Assembly: GCA_036936605.1 (NCBI GenBank)
Contig: JAUPFV010000004.1
Coordinates: forward strand, 94,638,334 to 94,702,333
Origin: Limnanthes douglasii subsp. nivea
Lineage: Eukaryota; Streptophyta; Magnoliopsida; Brassicales; Limnanthaceae
DNA: 64,000 nt
Direction of reading: 5' to 3'
A program made the translations under genes and the position numbers. Below the pieces are notes generated by a model. The model was not told the origin of the DNA and ran no database searches. It saw only the letters and a program-made list of their open reading frames with translations. Shown here one piece after another: positions 22,643 through 33,610 of the stretch. Within the stretch, counting starts at the first letter, position 1. Each line of letters opens with the position of its first letter.

Positions 22643-22956
22643 ATTGAGCGTTCTATTGATAGGGCTTCTTGTTGGTCTTGCGTCTTCTAAATCGGAGGTT
22701 TCTTCTCAAAGCTTCGAATTTCGATTTGATCCATTTTGCAGAAGATTTTGTTTAAACTGGTTTTCACAGCTTTCTCCTCTGTGTTTGTTCGAAGGATTGT
22801 GAAGAAGATGTGTGTTAGGGCTTCTGATTTGGGCGTTTAGGGCTTTTAGCTTTAGATTTTCAATTTCGTCCCTCATCTTTTTAATCCTTATTAAGAAGGC
22901 TTTGTAATTGTAAAACATTTCAATTTAGTATTTGAGTCCTTTTTACTAAAAAAAAA
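22643..22956 (+). other. LINE 3' UTR and poly(A)
   Basis: About 300 bases follow the ORF2 TAA and end in a run of about 12 A at 22948-22959, next to the TSD. The 3' boundary is the A run itself. Confidence 0.65.
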
Positions 22957-22967
22957 AAATTTATTGT
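22957..22967. repeat. Candidate LINE target-site duplication, 3' copy
   Basis: AAATTTATTGT, matching 16849-16859. Confidence 0.55.
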
Positions 22968-23329
22968 ATTATATATAATAACATATAATACCTTATAAAA
23001 TAGATTATAAATTATTATTATTTTATGAATTATGATAAAATATAATACCTTATAATAAGTTAGAGATTACCTAGATTATATATATTTTAAATTATAGACT
23101 ACCGGTTTTATATTTAATAGATAATAGATTTTAAATTTTGAATTATAGGTTTTAGAAATTCTAGATTATATGGATTATATGTTATATACTATATAGATTA
23201 TATGTTATAGATTTTATATCTCAGTTACTTTCAACTCTCCAATATATTATAGATTTTATATATCAGTTACTTAGTTACTTAATTCAACTCTCCAACCCGA
23301 CAAAAATAATTTCAATAGTACATCTCATT

Positions 23330-23480
23330 TCATCCTTTCAGACCCTAATTCTTACCCTAACTTATCTTACACCTCCTTCATCCACTGAAACCCTAATTCT
23401 GATCTGATCTAATTTTACACCTCCTTCATCAACTGAAACCTTCTTCATCCACTGAAACCCTAATTCTGATCTCTGACCGT
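23330..23480. repeat. Short direct repeats (CACTGAAACCCTAATTCTG)
   Basis: The phrases TTACACCTCCTTCATC and CACTGAAACCCTAATTCTG recur two to three times within 150 bases, suggesting local tandem duplication. Confidence 0.55.
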
Positions 23481-23877
23481 TACTGAAATCCTTTACTGAG
23501 ATGGAAGACAAAACATTTCAGAACTGTCCAGAAATCGTATAAAATAGTACAATGAACTCACAACCTCAAAAGTTGATCAAACAAAACGGTAAAATAGTTA
23601 TATACTCATATAAATTTTAGATTGTATATAATAAAAAATAAAAATAAAAAAGATTTTAGATTAGATATTATATATTATAGGAATTATTGATCATAGAGAT
23701 TATAAATTATAGATAATATACTTTATAAATTATATAGATTATAAGGGTAGCTAGGAAAAACATCCAAACATTTAGGGTTTATTATTAGAAATAATAAATT
23801 TACATTTAATCCATAAATGAAGTAGAAATTATTATGTTCCATTTAGTCCATAAATAAATAAATTATTGTCTAAATGA

Positions 23878-23922
<45 letters not shown>

Positions 23923-23938
23923 TTCCATTCCATTAGAA

Positions 23939-23983
<45 letters not shown>

Positions 23984-24003
23984 TTCCATTCCATTAAAAA
24001 TTA
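23878..24003. repeat. (ATT)n microsatellite in a 61-bp tandem duplication
   Basis: Two ATT runs of about 14 units, each followed by TTTTCCATTCCATTA. The second copy starts 61 bases after the first, so microsatellite and flank were duplicated together. Confidence 0.8.
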
Positions 24004-24930
24004 TTATGTCTTATAGGTTTCTGGTGATAGTTGGACCGAGACAGGAGAAATTGGGGGCAGTGGAACAAATCAAGACAACAAAACAAGAGAAGACTAGGTT
24101 GGCTTCTTATATGGAAAACATCATCATTAGAAATTTAAATACAATTTATTTAATTAATCAATCATAAAGAAAATTTATTTTAATAGAGATTAATTTCATT
24201 ATTATTATTTAATAATTTTTATCATTAAAATGTTGTACTTGAAACCTTTACAGAATATATACAAGGATGACCCTCTTTTATTAAGTTATATATTTGGTTA
24301 ATTTAGATCAAGTTATACATTTGGTTAATTTAAATCATAAACAATAAATGGAGATTGGAGATTTTTTTTTTTCTAGATAACCTTGGGTGATCTAATACTG
24401 AAGCCCATATCTCGTTTAAAGCGGGTACGGTTATCATATCTCGTACAAAAAGGTAAAGCCGGTCTGGTTATCATAATATGTACGAGTACAGAGATACTAC
24501 CTTGAATGGCCCTGTTGAACAGAATGTATACAGAGATGGCCTCTAGGTACAGGGTGAGGTATCCATGTATTCAATAATTAGACGGCTACCATTACAAAAC
24601 AATTTCATGATTTCCAAGATTAGATTTAGATTGATTCCAAGATTAGATTTAGATTGTTGGTCTTGAGTAAGGTCAGGCCACCCTCTAGGAAGTTCAAAAC
24701 AATCTACAAGGCCAACAAACCTAACATCTTTGTTTGAATTTTCTCTTTCTCTTGAGAGATATTTCTTTTAACAATTTCAAAGCTCCTTAGAACTCTTGTT
24801 TTCCTTGCGTCTCTTTTTGTTTTGTATTTAATTTGCAATTTTTGCCAAACTATTCCTAAATTTGAAGAAAAAAAAATCATAAACAATAGAGTAGGTCTTT
24901 GTGATTTTATGTTTTTTCACTTAGAATCTA

Positions 24931-25085
24931 AAAGCGACTAAATGGAGAATTATCTTTCAATACGGAGAATTATCTTTCAATATAATGATTGGAGAATTAT
25001 CTTTCAATATAATGATTGATTGGAGAGCGACTAAATGGAGAATTATCCAGAAAAATGTGGAGAATTATCCAGAAAAATGTCGTTT
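24931..25085. repeat. GGAGAATTATC minisatellite cluster
   Basis: Five copies of GGAGAATTATC followed by TTTCAATA or CAGAAAAATGT, in short tandem groups, with GAGCGACTAAATGG/AAGCGACTAAATGG also repeated. Confidence 0.65.
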
Positions 25086-25560
25086 TGGATTGATAAATTT
25101 AATTGGACTTGGTGAATGAATGAAAAAAAATAGATGCATGTTATAATGTGTAATTATAAACTATCTTTTATATATACTAAAAAAAATATATAGCTTATTT
25201 TTTTTTTCAAAAAGATAAAGAAATTTAATTGGTAGTTGATTATAAATAATATATAAATTTGTATTATAAAAGTATAAAATTCCGTTGACAGTAAATCATG
25301 TCATACCAACCATTTATTTTTAAATCTTAAAATTAAAAAAAAATCAAACCATAAAAACCATAAAAGAATCACTATAAAAATATAGATTTTAAAATAATTA
25401 AAAAAATAAAATAGTTAAAATGAAAAGATAAAAAGATTATAGTTAATTTTAATATAAAAAATAAAAACTATTTATAAATAATAAAAGTAAAAAAAATACC
25501 CCAATAATTACTGCATTATCATGGAAAATTATAATTAATAAAAATAAAGCATTTTCAATT

Positions 25561-25569
25561 AATAAAAAG
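25561..25569. repeat. MULE target-site duplication, left
   Basis: AATAAAAAG, 8 of 9 identical to AATAAAAAT at 30196-30204. Nine bases is the standard Mutator length. The AT-rich context lowers its weight. Confidence 0.5.
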
Positions 25570-25695
25570 AGGAAACTACCTATAAATACTCGGTCAACTT
25601 TCAAATACCAAAATGGTACTCACTTTTAGACTAGTTCCATAAAATACCTAAAGCCATATTTTGGACAATAATACCCTCTAGGGTATAAAAGGGGT
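25570..25695 (+). repeat. MULE left terminal inverted repeat
   Basis: Aligns imperfectly, with gaps, to the reverse complement of 30065-30195. Inner end approximate. Confidence 0.5.
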
Positions 25696-25887
25696 TTTTT
25701 TTGGTTAAAACCTACTTTTTCACCTTCTAATCTGACTTTTGGGTTCCAATTCCCTCCACTTTTACATTTCTAATTTTGAGGAGAGAGAAACACGTAAAAT
25801 GAGAGCGAACCGAAAACACGATTTTGAACCGAAACTTGTCGGCATCAACCGTCCACGGTAACCGTTCCGGCCACCGTAACTTGTGAC

Positions 25888-26215
25888 CCGATAACGATCA
25901 TTCCATCTACTCGACCTTCGTCGACCATCTACCGGTTTCTACTCCGTCGAACAAGTACGTTCTAGTATTTCAAACCAGAGTACTGAATTTCGTCAAGTAG
26001 GTACGTTTGAGTTAGTAAGGGAACCGTAACTAGTGTGTCGTTTAGTTGTTTTGCCGCCGGAGTACTGACTGTCATTCAGTTATGGGTATAGAAAGTTTCT
26101 TCTTTTTCCGACGAGATTTTGTGGTTTGATACCGATCATTCAATCTACTCGACCTTTATCGACCATCCACCGCCTCCGTCTGCGTCGAACATGTACATTT
26201 TTGTCGCCGTCTTCC
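25888..26215. repeat. Direct duplication in MULE 5' region
   Basis: 'CGATCATTCCATCTACTCGACC' near 25893 recurs near 26141 with one or two changes, followed in both by TCGACCATC..CC and GCGTCGAACA/CCGTCGAACA-GTAC. Spacing is about 245 bases. 'CCGGAGTACTGACTGTC'-type phrases also repeat. Confidence 0.6.
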
Positions 26216-26527
26216 GTACTGTCTGTCTGTGTGAATGTAACGAACCAGTGAGCATTAGACCAGATTGTATCGACATCGCAGGAGTACTGACTGTCGATAC
26301 AGTTATGTATTGGACAGTTCTCATTTCTCCAGTAAGATTTTGTCGTTTCGTTTACAGTACGGAGTTAGTGTTAATCCATAGTGTTGAAATTTAGTTGTAC
26401 TACGTAGTGTTACTCCAGCGTAAGTAGTTAGACATGGCTCGATGGCACTGGTTAGTTGTTATTAGTGTCGATAGCGTCGTCCGACAACATCGATTGCACT
26501 CGTTAGAAGTTGTTTTGCCTGAAATCG

Positions 26528-26842
26528 TAATGTCTAGCATCGTCTAGCAACGTACAGAGTTGAGGTAGTTTTTTGTGATTATGCAGAGATATTGTATTGA
26601 TCTAGCAATGTGGACAATATTTTTGGCCGTATCTAGCAATGTCTGCAACTAGTTTACTGTCAGCACTGCACGTCTAGCAATGCCAGTAGTAGATGAAGTT
26701 GGTCACGTCTAGCAATGTAGCAATCTCATATCCATGTATCTAACAATGTGATATAGAATTACAGTCAAACAGTTATTTCACTATATCTAGCAATGTCTCA
26801 TGTTGTATCTAGCAATGCCAAAAGTCGTATCTAGCAATGAAG
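26528..26842. repeat. CTAGCAATG motif cluster, left block
   Basis: Eight exact CTAGCAA cores and variants (CTAGCATCG, CTAACAATG), irregularly spaced, in what would be intron sequence before the Ulp1-like exon. Confidence 0.75.
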
Positions 26843-26887
26843 TAGTCTCCTAAATCGCATTATAACAAGGCATTCTTTGATTTTTCA

Positions 26888-27124
26888 GTTCACCTATTGC
26901 ATGAAGAAAAAATATATAACTGCTGCAGAAGGTGGATACAAAATCAAGACAATGAGAGATATCCCAAACAGGAGAATGACAATCTTTACTATGGGATTTT
27001 TGTTTGTAAGTACGCAAAAGATATCATTCATAAATGGTATGTTCCTAAAGAATATAGAAAGGATATGCAAGCCAAAACAAGATTTAAGCATTTCCTCAAT
27101 GATTTAAACACAAACCTACGATAG
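26888..27124 (+). pseudogene. Ulp1-like cysteine protease fragment captured by MULE
   Basis: A TTTTTCAG acceptor precedes the frame. It contains 'PKQENDNLYYGIFVCKYAKD', matching the Ulp1/SENP (C48) catalytic block Q-x-N-x-x-D-C-G-x-F-x-C-K-Y, then a basic tail ending DLNTNLR-TAG. The active-site Asp-Cys is replaced by Tyr-Tyr, so it would not be catalytic. Upstream protease exons (His, Asp) are not recognised. Ulp1-like genes are known cargo of Kaonashi MULEs. Confidence 0.45.
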
Positions 27125-27404
27125 TAGTGTTGAGAGAAATGTTTTTATGTAATTCATATGTTGGGACAAGGGTTGTGTGATTCATTTAAAATTAGATACC
27201 AGAATAAGACGATTACTCGAAACTTTAGTAACAATTCCAACGTATCTGATTGTGAGAAGGATATCAAAAATGTTATGTAAATCCTTTCTACCAATGTCAT
27301 TTCTACCAATTTTAGTATTACTATCAATTTTTATAGTATTTCTACCAATGTCATGTTTTTCTAAAGTTTATAGGGAGATCCTACAATTTTTATTGTCTGA
27401 ATAA

Positions 27405-28925
27405 ATTCAACATAGCTAGCAATCCTATACTACTGTATCTAGCAATGTCTTTATATTGTGTCTAGCAATGTTACACTGTTGTATCTATCAACCTCCTTAT
27501 AACGTGTCTAGCAATGTCTATATAACATGTCTAGAAATGTTATGCGGATGTATCTATCAACCTCGTTACATCCCATCTACCATTGTTTTGATGTTGAGTC
27601 TATCAAAATCGTTATACTGTATCTAGCAATGTTCGCATGTTGTATCTACAAACCTCGCTACAGCCCATCTAGCAATCTTTTGATGCTGTATCTATCAAAG
27701 TCGTTATAATGTATCTAGCAATGTCTAGATGTTGTATCTAGCAATATCGTTATAAGGTATCTAACAATGATATGCGGTTGTATCTATCAACCTCGTTACA
27801 ACTCATCTACCATTGTTTTGATGATGATTGAGACGTCCATGTACTTCATGTTAGTGGAATGTTCATGTCAGGAAAATGTTGTATCTAGCAACTTCATATA
27901 CACGTATCTAGCAATCTCATTGTAGACTTACAATCGCAGAGGTATTACACTGTATCTAGCGATGTGGCATCAGAAACGTAATTTCAATGCATCTATCAAA
28001 GTCGTTATACTGTTTCTAGCAATGTTCAGATGTTGTATCTAGCAATATTGTTATAAGGTATCTAGCAATGTTGTGCGGCTGTATCTATCAACCTCGTTAC
28101 AACCCATTTACCATTGTTTTGATGTTGAATCTATCAAAGTACTTATATTGTATCTAGCAATGTTCACATGATGTATCTAGCAACCTCGTTACAACCCATC
28201 TAGCAATTTTTTGATGTTCTCGTTACAACCCATCTACCATTTTTATGCTGATTAGGACGTCCATGTACATCATGTTTGTGGAATGTTCATGTCTGGAAAA
28301 TGTTGTATCTAGCAACTTCATATACACGTATCTAGCAATCTCACTGTAGACTTACAATCGCAGAGGTATTACACTGTATCTAGCAATGTGGCATCAGAAA
28401 CTTAATTTCAATGCATCTATCAAAGTCGTTATAATGTATCTAGCAATGTTCAAATATTGTATCTAGCAATATCGTTATAAGGTATCTAGCAATATTATGC
28501 GGCTGTATCTATCAACCTCGTTACAACCCATCTACCATTGTTTTGATGCTGAATCTATCAAAGTAGTTATACTGTATCTAGCAATGTTGACATGTTGTAT
28601 CTAGCAACCTCGTTACAACCCATCTAGCAATCTTTTGATGTTCTCGTTACAACCCATCTACCACTTTTTATGCTGATTAGGACGTCCATGTACATCATGT
28701 TAGTTGAATGTTCATGTCTGGAAAATGCTGCATCTAGCAACTTCATATACACGTATCTAGCAATCTCATTGTAGACTTACAATCGCAGAGGTATTACACT
28801 GTATCTAGCAATGTGGCATCAGAAACTTAATTTCAATACAACTACAAAATGATATAACAAGTATCTAGCAATGTAATCATATCATATCTAGCAATGTAAT
28901 CATAGCATATCTAGCAATGTAATCA
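27405..28925. repeat. 425-bp tandem satellite built on CTAGCAA
   Basis: The anchor GACGTCCATGTAC occurs at 27832, 28256 and 28681, spacing 424 and 425. Between anchors the order of sub-motifs is conserved: TATCTAGCAAC, CGTATCTAGCAATCTC, TTACAATCGCAGAGG, CTATCAAAGTCGTTATA, CTATCAACCTCGTTACA. About 30 CTAGCAA cores lie in this block. The ends decay into partial units. Confidence 0.85.
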
Positions 28926-29623
28926 CAATATTACATTGTTTAAAGAGTAGTTATGAAGATAATAACATAACTATAATAACTAAAGAACTGAAAGCTTTTC
29001 CTACTGTGCGGTAAAAAAATAACGGGAGCTCGAATTTTGCTTTACTTCATTTACAAACTATGAATTAGACAGAAACAATTATCAACTTCGAAGCAGAAGT
29101 TTACAAAAAGAAGTTACACAGTCAAAAGGAACAAAGGACATCAAGTCCTGAAACTTCAATGAACAGGGAGAATTTGAGACCAAACCAGAAAGAAAAAAAC
29201 AGAAGGTCAATGTACAAAGCACAACAATTTCGTTATTCTCTCACAAGAAAAAACTCCTTAAAACTCATATTTCACCCGGGCTAAAGCAAATTTCGACTCC
29301 TTTGCCACCAATTGTTGCAGTCAAACATTGGAATCCGCAAGAATCCAGCTGGGCAATTACTTTTCCAATCATTGTGGGTGATAACACTGATTACACAGTC
29401 AAGAGAACAAAAACATATGTACGATAATCGTGAACGATACATATAGCTTAAAAAGGGGTTGCAGATTCATACATGCCTGTAAATATGTTATTAGTGTTAT
29501 CCTCATTAAGCCAAGTAATTTAAACCCGAACTCTTTCTGTATTTATAGAAAATTTCATATTGATTCACCCCCATCCCATAAGTCAGAAACCGTCTGGTGT
29601 GCACTGTAAGTCTCGTTCTGAAC

Positions 29624-29878
29624 TTAAGTTGTTGGTAGAGGAGTTGCTGGAGGTGGAGATGCGACTGGAGGAGGAGTCGCTGGAGGAGGTGAGGTCGATA
29701 CTGGTGGTGGAGCGGATACTGGTGGAGGAGTGGCGGCGGGAGGTGGAGATATGGTGGTCAAGGACGGTGGAGATGCAGTTGGTGTTGTTGGAGTGGGAGG
29801 AACATGAGTGGTTGTTGGAGCGACAGATGGAGCTTGACCACCGACTCCGGAGACGAGAACGAGTGGAGGCTGATTCAA
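29624..29878 (-). pseudogene. Arabinogalactan-protein-like (AGP9-like) fragment captured by MULE
   Basis: 84 codons, antisense within the MULE: VLVSGVGGQAP (tail of a signal peptide and cleavage region), then a Pro/Ala/Ser/Thr-rich stretch with PPPAATPPPVSAPPPVS and PPPVASPPPATP. This resembles classical arabinogalactan proteins such as AGP9. The hydrophobic part of the signal peptide and the GPI-anchor C-terminus are missing, so it is a fragment. The GGTGGAGG repeats seen on the plus strand are its codons. Confidence 0.5.
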
Positions 29879-30064
29879 AATTCAAAATTGTTGATTGGGT
29901 TCGAAGGTGGAGAGAGAGAAGAAGAGAGGGAAAAAAAGTAAGAGAAGACAGATCGAGAGTGGAGGCTGTTTTGAAATTCAAAATTCAAAATTCGAAATTG
30001 ATGATTAGGTGAAAATACCCATTAATTCTCAGAATAGGGCTTATATACTAGATTAAGGGTAGTT

Positions 30065-30195
30065 ATTGTATTAAAAAAAATAGGTCTTGAAAGTGAATTG
30101 TTTTATTGAGATGGGTATTAAGTGAGCATTAACCCATTTTTGGGTACTAGATAGTAATAGGTTTGGCCAAAAGGTATTTAGTGTGTCATTTTCCT
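30065..30195 (+). repeat. MULE right terminal inverted repeat
   Basis: Reverse-complement partner of 25570-25695, ending TTTTCCT. Similarity is patchy. Confidence 0.5.
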
Positions 30196-30204
30196 AATAA
30201 AAAT
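30196..30204. repeat. MULE target-site duplication, right
   Basis: AATAAAAAT directly after the MULE end. Confidence 0.5.
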
Positions 30205-31650
30205 AAGTCTAAAACTAATGTGAGTTTTTTATTTAATAAATTATAAAAAAAAAATTAATAAAAAAATTAATATAACATTAGAGGGTCATTTTGAACCCTT
30301 TTTTCTAGATCTCTCTTTCTCTCTTTTGGTAGGTTTGCTTTTGATCCTTTTTTATTATCTTCAATAATTTGTGTTCTTTTCAATTGATTTTTATTATTAC
30401 TAAAATAATTACAAATCATATAATTGTTTAGTTATTGGTTTTGTATTAATAGAGATCTATGTTTTTTTACATTCAAAACATTTGCGGAAAGAAAGCTTAT
30501 TTTCAACTATAGGAGGTAAAAAAATTTAAATAAATATTTTTAAATATTTATTATTATTGTAATTATTGTAAAAATATTTCTAAGTATTTATTATTATGAT
30601 TGTTGTAGAAATTTGTCTCATCTAAATAAATTTTATCTATCGAACGACAAACTAAAAATTAGAAATTTAAGATCAAACATCAAATTAGGCATATATGTTA
30701 TTTGGTTTTTTTATTGTTTGAAGAAAATTAATTTAATTTCTTTTTTATGGTTATGTTATTTTTTTCATTAGTGATTATATATGTTTATTTTTTAGTAGAG
30801 TTATATTTAAATTGCTTTAATATTTTGTAAGCTCTTCGTTTCAAATCTACTACAATTATAATATTACAAAAATAATTTATATAATTAGTTAAATTTGTTA
30901 ATTATGAGTTTTTTATATAATTAATCATGACATGGTTTATCTTTTTATTGTCGTTTATAAAAAATGATCAGTTGTTTAGCGTATATTATATATATATATA
31001 AAAGATATTGTTTTTCTATATTTGAAAAATATTATATATTTTTAAAAATAATTATTTAATATATTTAATTTTTATTTTTGTTTAAACTGTATTTTTATTA
31101 ATCAAGAAAAGACAAATGTTATGTAAATTTTGGAGAAAAAATATTGAATGTGAATATTGCAGGCGGAGCCGGTGCGTCCCTGTGGAAGCCAGGAACCCAC
31201 TTGATTCCTTAAAATATATGTTTAGTATTTAAACAAGTGCATCAAGTGTTAATCTAGTCGGTAAACATCAATGGCAGGAAATCCACGTATTATGGTTTCG
31301 GGTCTGGAGACTCAGCCATTCCAATTTATTCGAATATTTTCAAACAACTCTTTATATATAAAGAGCAAATACAAATGTCTCTAATTATGATTTATGCAGA
31401 TCTATTTGCTCTTAAGTTGAACTCTATAGCTCTCTATCTTAAGAAAAAACATAGATCAACCAATATTATCCAAAACTGGACTTCTAAAACTAACAAGCAT
31501 AGTTACATTCCAGAAAAACATAATATTAACATTTTAAATAAAACAATATCATACTCTACAAGAAAAACGAGACGAAAAAGACTAAAGGTAATACTTCAAA
31601 AAATAAAATCTAGTTAAGTTTTCGACGAACATGAAACGAAGACTCTTGTA
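30205..31650. other. AT-rich spacer
   Basis: A/T runs and a few short frames, including an 80-codon Lys/Arg/Asn-rich one at 31375-31617 just before the RPA-like exons. That frame matches nothing recognised. Confidence 0.5.
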
Positions 31651-33007
31651 ATGAATTTTATTTTAGAGGTGGAACTCGTTAAAGTAACTAATCTTATGGA
31701 GTTTAAAATTACTAGATCAATTTTTTTAAACGGCGAGATGAAAATCCTAAACCGGAAAACTATTGTTGAACTTCACATTTTAGATCCATGTGAAAATAAG
31801 GTGAGTAATAATCCTTTCATTCAAACTTTAACATTATTTTAAATATAAAGTTTATAATAATATTCATTCGTTTAAATATTAACATTGGAGTATTTTATTA
31901 TAAAATCCTCATTGATATATCCATAATATTGGATTTGCATGTCGTGCAAATATCGTCAGAATCGATATCGGAGGAGGATGGTGGTACAAATCTTGTCCAA
32001 CATGTTTTAAACAAGTTAAAATATATTTAGATGTTTGTAGCTGTCCGACGCACGGGCAATTAACAAAACCTCCAAACCCTTGGTAAGTTGTATATCTTAC
32101 TTATATACTTCATTATGTTCTAACTTTTATTTAAGTTTGAAATAAAAATCATCCAACTTATTGTTTTATGGATAAAAATAAATTTTAGCTAATAATAAAT
32201 TATCTTATCCATTAAGTAGCTTTAGGGACAAAAATATATTTTTTCCATAATAAATTATATTATCCATTAGGGAGAGGGTCTTCGCCTATATTAAGAATTC
32301 ATTTCTAGATTTAGTAATGTTTGCAATTACCCAAAATAATATTATATAAGATAAGATTTACATGTGTTTAACTATACAATTTCAACTAGATGATACTAGA
32401 TAATAAATTATATTAAATATATTTTTCATAAATTACTTTGAAAAATATGTTTGATACACATGAATATTAAATAAATCATAAATAATTCTTGGTATAACTG
32501 CATTCATAGTTTATATTTTTTAGTTTTACATCTTTATTTCCTAGAATAAGAGATTTTTTTTCCATAAGTTTCTAAATAAATTTTTGAAATATTAGCTTTG
32601 TTAGTCTTATAAAATGAAACTAAATAAAAAATTACGTTTGAATGTTCAAAATGAAACTTATTGTTGAAGACAGTACATATCGGACATCTTTAATGTTTAT
32701 TGGTAAAATGGTCGATAAAGTTTTAGGATTTTCTTTCCATAAATTGCCTTATGAATATGGTTATGATGATTCAAAAATCCTTCCACCAAGTTTAGCTTCT
32801 CATGAAGGTCGAGGGTATATTATTAAAATTTATTTTGGTAATGTTAGAAATGACTTTATTAATATGCATATATACGAGGAAGATGTTGTCACCACACTCA
32901 ACATAGTACCATTTCTCTTTTTAGAAGAAAGAGCGAGCAAGAAAAGATTACTCGAAGCATCAAAAGAAAACGAATCAAATAAGAAATTAAAAGAACCATT
33001 AGTTTAG
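31651..33007 (+). pseudogene. Replication protein A (RPA1)-like OB-fold gene remnant
   Basis: Three exon-like blocks. 31651-31800 ends RKTIVELHILDPCENK at a GTGAGT donor. About 31934-32082 reads FACRANIVRIDIGGGWWYKSC with further Cys residues (a zinc-ribbon-like C..C..C..C pattern) and ends at a GTAAGT donor. 32642-33007 gives KLIVEDSTYRTSLMFIGKMVDKVLGF and ends SKKRLLEASKENES...KKLKEP. Order and motifs match the C-terminal DNA-binding OB fold of plant RPA 70-kDa-like proteins (PF08646), also found in Helitron accessory genes. No clean AG acceptors precede blocks 2 and 3, so it is likely defective. Confidence 0.5.
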
Positions 33008-33610
33008 ATATGTTTGTAAAAATACAAAAAAAATTATGGTTACTTATATTATAGGTTGTAAAACAATTTTGTATTTACTTATGTTTTAGGTTGTAAAAAA
33101 ACTTTATTATTTGTATTTTATAATACGAATATTTGTACGTTTTTAGTACTTATATGACTATTATTTTAGTTATTTTTCGAGATGTATATGTTTTTAATAA
33201 TTTTATATATTCAACATGCGACAACGCACGCGATACTTTTCTATTTATTTACAAAATCACCAATAATTTTTTTAAATAAATAATTTTTATTCAAAATACA
33301 TCTTGAATAAATTTTTATAATCACATTTTGAATATTAACAATAAATGAATGTAATTAAATCCCTAAAAATAAAAAATGACTTCCTCAAATCGTATTTTTA
33401 GATTTTTTAATATTTATACATTAAAAAAATTAAACTATATTTATTTATTTATTTATTTATTATGCTATTATTTATTATGTGAAGTTGCATACAAAAATAT
33501 TTAGTAAACCCTAACATTTTAATTCCTAAAACTAACGAAAATCATAGAAACTCAAAACCTAAACTCACTGAAACTCTCTTTTTTCCAACCTTGCAAAATT
33601 TAAAAATTAT
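33008..33610. other. AT-rich spacer
   Basis: No gene recognised; includes a short (ATTT)n run near 33441-33462. Confidence 0.5.

Larger units (their letters stand above)
16860..22956 (+). mobile_element. L1-type plant LINE, full length but mutated
   Basis: About 6.1 kb: a 5' UTR rich in CTTCGCCGG/CTGTTCTTCAG repeats, ORF1 (DUF4283 plus zinc knuckle), ORF2 (endonuclease, reverse transcriptase, zinc-binding RVT region, RNase H), 3' UTR and a terminal A run, between an 11-bp TSD. A full-length 5' end is unusual for LINEs. ORF1 has one stop; ORF2 has five stops and two frameshifts, so it is inactive. Confidence 0.85.
22968..25560. other. AT-rich spacer with simple repeats
   Basis: No supported gene. 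It includes short TATA/ATAGATTATA-type repeats (22970-23260), tandem CCACTGAAACCCTAATTC motifs, an ATT microsatellite pair and a GGAGAATTATC cluster, listed separately. A GC-richer block at 24370-24580 looks like an unidentified repeat but no ends could be found. Confidence 0.5.
25570..30195 (+). mobile_element. Non-autonomous Mutator-like element carrying gene fragments
   Basis: 4.6 kb bounded by AGGAAA...TTTCCT with long imperfect terminal inverted repeats. Matching blocks include GGAAA, AAATAC, TACCAAAATGG/ACCCAAAAATGGG, CTCACTT, and CAATAATACCC/CAATAACTACCC. It has a 9-bp near-perfect TSD and no transposase. Inside are a duplicated 5' region, a Ulp1-protease-like exon, a CTAGCAA satellite and, antisense, an arabinogalactan-protein-like fragment. 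This fits MULEs that capture host genes (Pack-MULE or Kaonashi type). Confidence 0.6.

Noticed and set aside
27405..28925. CRISPR-like array
   Set aside because: Repeats are irregularly spaced, spacers are themselves repeated, and the genome is a plant nucleus.
29560..30012. 150-codon plus-strand frame rich in Glu, Arg and Val
   Set aside because: It is the antisense shadow of the proline-rich AGP-like codons (GGTGGAGG repeats); composition, not a protein family.
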